Position numbers and translations under genes: made by a program. The notes below the pieces were generated by a model. That model did no database searches and was not told where the DNA came from. It saw nothing but the letters and a program-made list of their open reading frames with translations. Source: JALYRV01 sp040902895 (GTDB taxonomy: Bacteria; Acidobacteriota; Vicinamibacteria; Vicinamibacterales; SCN-69-37). From it: DNA of 64,000 nt. Of this stretch, positions 16,355 through 23,415 are shown in pieces (position 1 is the stretch's first letter; each line of letters opens with the position of its first letter). The stretch is from contig JBBDWL010000062.1 of assembly GCA_040902895.1 (NCBI GenBank), forward strand, positions 78,274 through 142,273. Direction: 5' to 3'.

Positions 16355-17869
16355 ATGCCGCCCGTGCAGGGCGATGCCGGCCTCGCGTTCAGGGATCTCC
16401 ACAAATCGTTCGGCGCCGCGCGGGCGCTCAGAGCGGTGTCGTTTCATGTCGCGGAGGGCGAAACGCACGCCATCGTCGGCGAGAACGGCGCCGGCAAGTC
16501 GACCCTCCTGAAGATTCTGGCCGGACTCGTCAAAGCCGACGAGGGGCGGATCATCTGGAACGGCGAGCCGCTGCACGCCGGCAGCCCGCGCGAGGCGCTC
16601 GAGCGCGGCATCGGCATGGTCTATCAGGAGATGCTCGCGTTTCCGAACCTGAGCGTCGCCGCCAATATCTTCGCGGGCCGCGAGATCACCGGCCCGGCCG
16701 GCTGGCTGCGCGGCGCCGAGATGCGATCCCGCACGCGCGCCCTTCTCGACGAGCTGCACCTCGCGATCGATCCCGCCGCGCTCGCCGAATCGTTGCCGGC
16801 CGCGCATCGCCAGTTGCTGCAGGTGGCGCGCGCGCTCGCCTTCGACTGCCGCATCCTCGTACTCGATGAGCCGACGACGGCGCTGACCGATGCGGAGACA
16901 GATCATCTCTTTGCGGTCATCCGGAAATTGAAGCAGAGGGGCGTGACGATCCTGTACGTCTCGCATCGGCTGCCGGAGGTGTTCCGGCTCTGTGATCGCA
17001 TTACCGTGCTGCGCGACGGCCAGTTCGTGGAAACGCTCGACCGGGCGACGGCCACGCACGATCGCGTCGTGCGCGCGATGGTCGGCCGCGACCTTCCCCA
17101 TCGGGCAGACGATGCGGGCGCGCCGGCGTATGCGAAGACGGCGCTCGAGGTGCGCGGCCTGTCGCGGCGGCCGTGCTTCCGTGACGTGTCGTTCTCGGTG
17201 AGAGCCGGCGAGATTGTGGCACTCTTCGGTCTGGTGGGATCCGGACGCTCGGAGCTGATCGAGACTATCTTCGGCCTGTTTGCGGCGCAGGCCGGGTCAA
17301 TCCTGATTGAAGGCAAGGCCGTCCACCTGCGATCGGCGTGTGACGCGGCGCGTGCCGGACTCGCACTTGTGCCAGAAGAGCGCCAGCGTCAAGGGCTCTT
17401 CTTCAACCTCGCTCTGCGCCACAACCTGCTCATCCCGCTGCGCCAGATGTCGAAGACGCGGCTCATTCGTCCGGCGGCGGACTGGGCCGAGGCCACGCAT
17501 CTGATCGATGCCTGGCGCATCAAAGCGTCGGGGCCCGACGCGCTGCCCGACAGTCTGAGCGGCGGCAACCAGCAGAAAGTCGTGCTGGCCAAGTGGCTTG
17601 CCACGCGCCCGGCCGTCCTCATGCTCGACGAACCAACGAAAGGCGTGGATGTCGGCGCGAAGTTCGAGATTCATCACATCATCCGCCGCGAAGCGGCAGC
17701 CGGCACAGCCTGTCTTGTCGTCTCGAGCGATCTGCCCGAGGTGCTCTCGCTCGCGCACCGCGTGATCGTCATGCGCGAAGGCCGCGTGCAGGGTGAGCTC
17801 CAAGGCGCCGAGGCGACCGAAGAAGCCGTGATGCACCTCGCGACCACAGACCTGAAGGCGGCGTCGTGA
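16355..17869 (+). CDS. Monosaccharide ABC importer, dual ATPase subunit (RbsA/XylG/MglA type)
   Basis: The 504-residue protein contains two fused ABC domains. Domain 1 has Walker A GENGAGKST, signature LPAAHRQLLQVARAL and Walker B ILVLDEPTTALT. Domain 2 has the degenerate Walker A VGSGRSE typical of this family, signature LSGGNQQKVVLAKWL and Walker B LMLDEPTKGVD. That arrangement is specific to the CUT2 family of ribose, xylose, arabinose and galactose importers. It overlaps the permease start (GTGA). Diverging from three pentose-related enzymes, it most likely energises uptake of arabinose or xylose, which is inference. Confidence 0.92.
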   Translation: MPPVQGDAGLAFRDLHKSFGAARALRAVSFHVAEGETHAIVGENGAGKSTLLKILAGLVKADEGRIIWNGEPLHAGSPREALERGIGMVYQEMLAFPNLSVAANIFAGREITGPAGWLRGAEMRSRTRALLDELHLAIDPAALAESLPAAHRQLLQVARALAFDCRILVLDEPTTALTDAETDHLFAVIRKLKQRGVTILYVSHRLPEVFRLCDRITVLRDGQFVETLDRATATHDRVVRAMVGRDLPHRADDAGAPAYAKTALEVRGLSRRPCFRDVSFSVRAGEIVALFGLVGSGRSELIETIFGLFAAQAGSILIEGKAVHLRSACDAARAGLALVPEERQRQGLFFNLALRHNLLIPLRQMSKTRLIRPAADWAEATHLIDAWRIKASGPDALPDSLSGGNQQKVVLAKWLATRPAVLMLDEPTKGVDVGAKFEIHHIIRREAAAGTACLVVSSDLPEVLSLAHRVIVMREGRVQGELQGAEATEEAVMHLATTDLKAAS

Positions 17870-18834
17870 CGAGGACGAGGCGCGCCTGGCATGTCCGCGA
17901 GCTGAGCACGATCGTCATCCTGCTCGTGGAGATCGCGTTCTTCGGCTGGTACCTGTGGCCCGAGGCCGGCCGCGCGCATCCGTTTCTCAACGGCGAAAAC
18001 GCGGTGCTGATCCTGAAGTACTCGTCGATTTACGGCATTGCCGCGATCGGTGCGGCCATCGTGATCATTTCGGGCGGCATCGATCTCGCGCCCGGCGCGA
18101 TCATCGCGCTTGCAGGTGTGGTCTGCGGCGGCCTGTTCGTTGAGGCAGGCTGGGGTCTGGGGCCGAGCATCCTCGCCGCGCTGGCCGTGGGAACCTTGTC
18201 GGGTCTCCTCAGCGCGCTGTTGATTGTCGCCGTGAAGCTGCCGCCGTTCATCGCAACGCTGGGCGTGATGGGCATCACGCGCGGGCTCGCCTTCATCATC
18301 ACGGAAGGCCGATACTACGACGTGTCGGGACGCCTGGTCGGCGGCTGGCGGCCGTTCGGCCTGCCGCAGGACTGGGTGCCGCCCGTCATCATGATCGCGC
18401 TGGCGCTGTTCTTTCATCTGCTGATGACGCGGTTCAACTGGGGACGCGGCATCTTTTCGGTGGGCGGCAACGAAACGGCCGCCCTGTTCTCGGGAATCGC
18501 GGTCGGGCGCCTGAAGACGTCGGTCTATGTCCTGAGCGGCGTGCTGGCGGCAGCGGCCGGCGTCGTCCTGACCTTCGTGCAGGGCCAGGGGAAAGCGGAC
18601 CTTGCCACCGGTTATGAGCTCGACATCATCGCGTCGGCCGTCGTGGGCGGCGCCAGTCTCTCAGGCGGGCGCGGCTCGGTGCTCGGCGCAGTGCTGGGCA
18701 CGCTCATCTTCGGCGTGCTGCGCAACGCGCTGCCGCAGATTCCAGGCGCGACGTTCTATGATCGGCTCATCGTCGGCGCCGTCGTCATCGTCATTGTCGT
18801 CATGGACCAACTGTTACTCAAGAGGGGTGAATGA
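17866..18834 (+). CDS. Monosaccharide ABC importer, permease subunit (RbsC type)
   Basis: The 322-residue polytopic protein of the BPD_transp_2 family starts at GTG 17866, overlapping the ATPase stop. Landmarks are IYGIAAIGAAIVIISGGIDLAPGAIIALAG (the conserved GGIDLS-like loop), IATLGVMGITRGLAFIITEG, and the cytoplasmic loop FSVGGNETAALFSGIAVGRLK that contacts the ATPase. It is followed by DIIASAVVGGASLSGGRGSVLGAVLG. Roughly nine hydrophobic segments are visible. It forms the inner-membrane channel of the CUT2 importer. Confidence 0.92.
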   Translation: MTRTRRAWHVRELSTIVILLVEIAFFGWYLWPEAGRAHPFLNGENAVLILKYSSIYGIAAIGAAIVIISGGIDLAPGAIIALAGVVCGGLFVEAGWGLGPSILAALAVGTLSGLLSALLIVAVKLPPFIATLGVMGITRGLAFIITEGRYYDVSGRLVGGWRPFGLPQDWVPPVIMIALALFFHLLMTRFNWGRGIFSVGGNETAALFSGIAVGRLKTSVYVLSGVLAAAAGVVLTFVQGQGKADLATGYELDIIASAVVGGASLSGGRGSVLGAVLGTLIFGVLRNALPQIPGATFYDRLIVGAVVIVIVVMDQLLLKRGE

Positions 18835-19809
18835 ATGATTCGCAGCGGTAGATTGACGATTGTTGCTCTCGCGGCCGTGGCCGCGCTCTCGGCCTGCCGC
18901 GGCGATGAACCGGCCGGCACGGGCACGCCGGCGCAGCCGAAGCTGCGCTTCGCGATCATTCCCAAGGCGCTCGACATCCCGGTGTTCAACTACGCGAAGA
19001 TTGGCGCGGAGCGCGCGGCAGCCGAACTGGGCAATGTCGAGATTCTCTGGAATGCGCCGGCGACGGCCGATCAACTGAAGCAGAAGGAGATTCTCGAGTC
19101 GTACATCACGCAGCGCGTGGACGGGATCGCGATCTCGGCGCTCAATGGCGACTTCCTCACCGAGACGATCAACCGCGCGATCGATGCCGGCATCCCGGTG
19201 ACCACATGGGATTCAGACGCACCGGCCTCGAGGCGCATCGCGTTCTACGGCGTCGACGATTTCCGGTCGGGCCAGATCCTCGGCGAAGAAACGATCAAGC
19301 TGCTCGACGGCAAGGGCAAGGTTGCGATCATCACCAGTGTGGGCGCGTCGAATCTGCAGCGCCGGCTCGAGGGCGTGCGTGACGTGCTTGCGAAGGCCCC
19401 CGGCATTCAGATTGTGGAGGTCTACGACATCAAGGAAGACAGCGTGCGCGCGGCCGAGATCATCTCCACGGGGACGCGCCGGTATCCGGATCTCGGCGCG
19501 TGGGTGTCGGTGGGCGGATGGCCGGTCTTCACGCGCAACGCGCTCGATGCCGTCAACCCCGCGAGGACCAAGGTCATTTCGTTCGACACGGTGAATCCGG
19601 CGCTCGATCTGATGCGCGCGGGCAAGGTGCAGGTGCTGCTGGGGCAGAAATACTTCGGGTGGGGCGCTGAATCAGTGAAGCTGCTGCACGCGATCAAGAA
19701 CGGCAACCGTCCGCCCAACGCGATCATCGACTCGGGCGTGGATGTCGTCACGCCGGCCAACGTCGAGCAGTACGCCGAGCAGTGGAAGAAGATGGAGAGC
19801 GGTAGGTAG
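18835..19809 (+). CDS. Sugar-binding lipoprotein of the ABC importer (RbsB-like)
   Basis: The 324-residue protein has a lipobox, VALAAVAALSAC, so it is tethered outside the inner membrane. It then has a type I periplasmic binding fold (LRFAIIPKALDIPVFNYAKIGAERAAAELG, then ILWNAPATADQLKQKEILES and GIAISALNGDFLTETINRAIDAGIPVTTWDSDAP). WDSD in the hinge region is typical of pentose- and rhamnose-binding proteins, which contact the sugar with Asp residues. It follows the permease directly with no gap, completing a full CUT2 importer. Confidence 0.9.
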   Translation: MIRSGRLTIVALAAVAALSACRGDEPAGTGTPAQPKLRFAIIPKALDIPVFNYAKIGAERAAAELGNVEILWNAPATADQLKQKEILESYITQRVDGIAISALNGDFLTETINRAIDAGIPVTTWDSDAPASRRIAFYGVDDFRSGQILGEETIKLLDGKGKVAIITSVGASNLQRRLEGVRDVLAKAPGIQIVEVYDIKEDSVRAAEIISTGTRRYPDLGAWVSVGGWPVFTRNALDAVNPARTKVISFDTVNPALDLMRAGKVQVLLGQKYFGWGAESVKLLHAIKNGNRPPNAIIDSGVDVVTPANVEQYAEQWKKMESGR

Positions 19810-19831
19810 GATAATCCCTTGAGGCGGTGCC

Positions 19832-22219
19832 GTGTCGCTCATCCGTGACATTGTTTATGCAGCGCGACTCTTTGCACGGCATAGAGTCGCGCTTGCAACC
19901 GCCCTAATCAGTCTGTCGATCGCGCTCGGCTTTTGTACGGCCACCGTTGCGGTCGCTAATGCTTGGTTCTATCCCCGCCTAGGCGTTGCTGAGCCGACCT
20001 CACTCGCATGGGTGTCGGCGGCCCTTGAGTCGTCGGATGGCCTTCAACACGTATTTCCATATGCAGGTTTCGAGGCATTGCGCGCCGGCGTGCCTGACAA
20101 GGTTGCTGCCTTCGTGCCCGCGAGGGGCAGTCTACGGACTGACGACGGACTTGAAAAAGACGATGTTGCATTGGCTTTCGTCAGCGACCAGTTCTTCGAT
20201 CTACTTGGAGCCCGACCCCTGCTAGGGCAGCTGCCAAGCAAGCCGGCTGCAGCCAACGACATCTACTCGGCGGTGCTGAGCCATGACGTGTGGTCCCGAC
20301 TCTTCAACGGAGCGCCAGACGTTGTCGGCAAGACGATCTGGGTTCGTGGAAAAGAATTCGTCGTGATCGGCGTCACTGGGCCCGCATTCGCCGGCCCGTC
20401 TCGCCTGCATCGTCCGGCAGTTTGGCTGTCGACCGCGGCGTTACCGCGACAAGTCGGGGCTGTGTTTCCCCAGATCTTGGTACGGCTGGAGACCGCCGGA
20501 GATAAGGCAAGGTTCCGGGACCAGGCAGCGCGAAGCCTTGAGAGCGTGCGGCCGTTTTCGTCTCAGCCAGCAGGAACAATCAGAGTCGATGTGCGTGGAA
20601 TCTTGGTGCCGACTGTGGACCGGCGTGCCACGTCCGCGATGCCCGCCGTGTGGGCGCTGACTGCTGCGATGATGGTGGTCGCCATAGTTAATCTAGCAGG
20701 CTTTCTGGTTACGGTAGCAGCAAGTCGCCAACGCGAGATCGGGGTTCGCCTTGCCATCGGCGCGAGGAGAACGATGGTGTTCCGCCAGCTTGTCACCGAG
20801 AGTCTGTTGGTCAGCGCAATCGGGGGGCTGCTCGGCTATCTCGCATCGCAGCTGTTCATACCTGTTTTTGAGTGGATGATCGATATTCCGTTAGGCGTCT
20901 CTCTGACTCCTGACATTCGTACCTACAGCTTCTTGGTCGTTATTAGCTTGGCAGCAGCGATTCTGGCGGGGCTGGCGCCGATCAGGTACGCCTCCCGAGT
21001 GAAAATATCCGCCGCTTTGAACGGCGACATCAGCTCTGTCCATCATTTTGCCCGGCCGGATCGTGCGCGTTCGGCTTTCGTTGGGCTTCAAGTCGCGATT
21101 TCAGTTGTCACAATCGTGTTGTCGACGCTTTGGACGCGAGGTGCAGAAAGAACGAGAGAAGCGGAGATCGGGTTCGATGCCCAACGCCTACTGGTCCTGA
21201 GAGGGCGACTAGTTGGCGGAACCTGGAGCAATTCGGACGCTGATGGTTACTGGAAACAGGCGTCCACCCGGATTCAGGAAGTGCCTGATGTAGATGGAAT
21301 TGCGCTTGCCCAGTACGTGTTTGGGGGTGGGTTTGAACGACAAAAGGTCCGCCTGCCGTCAGGAGCAAATTTGGTTCTCGCGAAGAATAGAACTTCGAGC
21401 AGCTACTTTCGTACTGCGCGGATACCGGTTCTCGCGGGACGAATCTACTCGGACCTTGATGCGGAAACTGGCGCTTCGGTCGTTGTCGTATCAGCCAAGG
21501 CAGCGAAGGAGATCTGGGGAAGTCCAGAGCGGGCGTTAGGAGCGACGCTTTCTCTGGTTGACAAGTCAGAGAAGCCCGCGGTCGTCATCGGAGTCGTTGA
21601 CGACGTCGTGAGTACTAGTCTTCTGGAACTCTCGGCGCCCGTCGGGGTTGTGTACCGCCCGCTTTCCAATGAACTCTTGGCTGATGCCGCGATGATCATT
21701 CATGTGGAGCAACACTCGAACGAGATGAAGCAAAGAATTGAAGCGGCCCTTCCAACATTCGATCCCCAGCGGACACCTCGGGTTATGCAATTGGGGAATG
21801 TGGTTTCGCAACAAGTCCGGCTAAGTCAGGTGCCCTCAAGAGTCGCGAGATTCGCCGCGACAGTTGTCCTAATACTGTCGATCGTTGGGCTTCACGGTCT
21901 GGTTAACCTGACCGTGCATCAGAAGGTCAGGGACATCGCGGTACGTGCCGCTCTAGGTGCAGACTCGATGGCCATCGTTCGATACGCCGCCTCTAGCGCC
22001 CTGAAGCCAGTTATCTGGGGTCTCGGTGCAGGCGTTATCGGCGCATTTGTCGCAGTGCAAATGACCACGGCATTGCTCTTCGGTGTGCCCGAAATCGATC
22101 CACAATCACTGATTTTAAGCGGAGGCCTATTGCTATTGGCTGGCCTGATTGGAATAGCGGCGCCGACGATCCGGGCCGTTCGCATCCAGCCAGCTGCGAT
22201 TCTGAAGAGCTCCACTTGA
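19832..22219 (+). CDS. FtsX/MacB-type ABC permease, orphan
   Basis: The 795-residue protein has the duplicated MacB_PCD-FtsX layout: TM1 near residues 18-40, a periplasmic domain, three TMs around 270-390 (the MVVAIVNLAGFLVTV and REIGVRLAIGARRTMVFRQLVTESLL motif), then a second periplasmic domain and three C-terminal TMs ending RIQPAAILKSS. It lacks both a PadR partner and the N-terminal prefix domain of other local permeases. Its coding sequence looks noticeably less GC-rich than the neighbours (TTA, AGA, ATA codons appear), hinting at a separate origin. Such permeases need an ATPase from elsewhere or act without one; the substrate is unknown. The start is GTG. Confidence 0.82.
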   Translation: MSLIRDIVYAARLFARHRVALATALISLSIALGFCTATVAVANAWFYPRLGVAEPTSLAWVSAALESSDGLQHVFPYAGFEALRAGVPDKVAAFVPARGSLRTDDGLEKDDVALAFVSDQFFDLLGARPLLGQLPSKPAAANDIYSAVLSHDVWSRLFNGAPDVVGKTIWVRGKEFVVIGVTGPAFAGPSRLHRPAVWLSTAALPRQVGAVFPQILVRLETAGDKARFRDQAARSLESVRPFSSQPAGTIRVDVRGILVPTVDRRATSAMPAVWALTAAMMVVAIVNLAGFLVTVAASRQREIGVRLAIGARRTMVFRQLVTESLLVSAIGGLLGYLASQLFIPVFEWMIDIPLGVSLTPDIRTYSFLVVISLAAAILAGLAPIRYASRVKISAALNGDISSVHHFARPDRARSAFVGLQVAISVVTIVLSTLWTRGAERTREAEIGFDAQRLLVLRGRLVGGTWSNSDADGYWKQASTRIQEVPDVDGIALAQYVFGGGFERQKVRLPSGANLVLAKNRTSSSYFRTARIPVLAGRIYSDLDAETGASVVVVSAKAAKEIWGSPERALGATLSLVDKSEKPAVVIGVVDDVVSTSLLELSAPVGVVYRPLSNELLADAAMIIHVEQHSNEMKQRIEAALPTFDPQRTPRVMQLGNVVSQQVRLSQVPSRVARFAATVVLILSIVGLHGLVNLTVHQKVRDIAVRAALGADSMAIVRYAASSALKPVIWGLGAGVIGAFVAVQMTTALLFGVPEIDPQSLILSGGLLLLAGLIGIAAPTIRAVRIQPAAILKSST

Positions 22220-22243
22220 GACGAGTATCGGGCCGGCAAAAAC

Positions 22244-22275
22244 AATCCGGCGCGCGCACAAGCGCGCCACGGATT
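22244..22275 (-). terminator. Terminator between convergent permease and CADD genes
   Basis: The hairpin AATCCG-GCGCGC (22244-22255) pairs with GCGCGC-ca-CGGATT (22262-22275) across a GCACAA loop, with a two-base bulge. On the minus strand it is followed by GTTTTTG, giving an intrinsic terminator for the CADD gene. It may also block the convergent plus-strand transcript. Confidence 0.65.
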
Positions 22276-22291
22276 GCCGCCGATTGCAGGC

Positions 22292-22948
22292 CTAATGCAC
22301 ACGCACGCGCTCGACGCCGTCGAGCAGCGTGTAGGTGGCATCGAGCGCCGTCGTGACGGCCGCGTCGATCTCGGCGGCGCAGCCGTCGCCGTGCCGCGCG
22401 ATCATGGCCGCTTCGCCGGCGCTGTGCTCGACGTCGAGCGTCTCGTGCACCTCGAAGTAACCGTGGCCCTCGGTCACCTTGTACAGATCGCGCAGGCCTT
22501 CGCGCTTGGTCTTCATCACTTCGGGCTGCTGCGACTCGTACGCGTAGAGTGCGGCCAGACTTGCCGCCGCCGGCATCTCTCGTGACACCCGCCGCATCGC
22601 CGCAATGGCCTGCGCCGTTTCGGGCAGCAGCTCCACGTTCTTCACGGCGTCGCGGTCGAGACCGACCGCGTCACAGAAACGCAGCCACAGCTCCGGATGG
22701 TTATCGGCACCCTGCTCCTCGTCGATCAGATTCGCGAGGATGTCCTGGCGCATCGCGAGATCGCCGGCATTGGCGTGCGTGGCGCTGAGCCACGTCGGAA
22801 ACGCCAGCACCCAGTGGTAGTACTGCGCGGCGTAGGTCTGCAGCGCCTCGCGCGACAGCTCGCCTTTCGACCAGGCGTTGTAGAACGGGTGATCGAGCAG
22901 GCGGCGCGTGGCAATCTGCGCGTGGATGCGAGTGACGATCTCTGACAT
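22292..22948 (-). CDS. CADD-family protein (self-sacrificing p-aminobenzoate synthase family)
   Basis: The 218-residue all-helical protein belongs to the TenA/PqqC-like haem-oxygenase fold. The diiron ligands known for Chlamydia CADD have equivalents here: E77, H84, E138, H168, D172 and H175. The sacrificial residues also match: Y23 (Chlamydia Tyr27) and K148 (Lys152). The offset is a constant 4 residues up to K148 and 6 afterwards, so the active site is aligned throughout. In Chlamydia the enzyme makes p-aminobenzoate for folate from its own Tyr side chain. The start is ATG at 22948; upstream in-frame codons run into the divergent PadR promoter. No other folate genes are in view. Confidence 0.85.
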   Translation of the reverse strand: MSEIVTRIHAQIATRRLLDHPFYNAWSKGELSREALQTYAAQYYHWVLAFPTWLSATHANAGDLAMRQDILANLIDEEQGADNHPELWLRFCDAVGLDRDAVKNVELLPETAQAIAAMRRVSREMPAAASLAALYAYESQQPEVMKTKREGLRDLYKVTEGHGYFEVHETLDVEHSAGEAAMIARHGDGCAAEIDAAVTTALDATYTLLDGVERVRVH

Positions 22949-23052
22949 TGTGGGCAAATCCTCCGTGCCGAAATCATACGACGAAACGCGGAGACCTCGG
23001 CAGAATCTTGCCTTCCGGCATGCGCCTAACTTTATTCGCTCCACCCTCGTCT

Positions 23053-23084
23053 GATATAGAACTACTATATCGGAGCCCTATATC
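23053..23084 (+). promoter_or_regulatory. PadR-type autoregulatory operator
   Basis: A perfect 7-bp inverted repeat, GATATAG-aacta-CTATATC, sits at 23053-23071, with a further CTATATC half-site at 23078-23084, two bases before the PadR ATG. The second CTATATC repeats the first at a 13-base interval, close to one helical turn. The site is AT-rich in a GC-rich region and placed to block transcription of padR and the permease. Confidence 0.65.
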
Positions 23085-23085
23085 A

Positions 23086-23415
23086 ATGCCTGAACGATCC
23101 ACCGAGCTGCTGAAAGGCACGCTCGATCTGCTGATTCTGAGAACACTCGAGCTCGCGCCTCGGCATGGCGCCGCCATCGCCGAGCGCATTGCGCAGACCA
23201 CGCGCGGTACGTTCCAAATCAAGGCCGGCTCCCTGTTCCCCGCACTCCATCGCCTGGAACAGGAAGGCTGGATTGAAGGCGCGTGGGAAGTGTCGGCGGA
23301 TGGCCGGCGCGTGAAGTCGTACACGCTCACGCGGTCGGGCCGCAAACAGCTCCAGGCCGAGAAGGCCACGTGGGGACGCATCGCCGCCGCGATGGCGCAG
23401 GTCCTGGAAAGCTGA
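23086..23415 (+). CDS. PadR-family regulator, lineage A
   Basis: The 109-residue protein has a winged helix with the PadR core: LLKGTLDLLILRTLELAPRHGAAIAERI, then FQIKAGSLFPALHRLEQEGWI (recognition helix and wing), and SYTLTRSGRKQLQAE followed by a C-terminal dimerisation helix. Acidobacterial PadRs of this type repress the permease gene next to them. Its stop overlaps the permease start (TGATG). It should bind the AT-rich palindrome just upstream. The effector is unknown. Confidence 0.88.
   Translation: MPERSTELLKGTLDLLILRTLELAPRHGAAIAERIAQTTRGTFQIKAGSLFPALHRLEQEGWIEGAWEVSADGRRVKSYTLTRSGRKQLQAEKATWGRIAAAMAQVLES

Noticed and set aside
16292..17101. N-terminal extension of the aldose epimerase to 666 residues
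   Set aside because: Antisense to the ABC ATPase and upstream of an obvious lipoprotein signal peptide.
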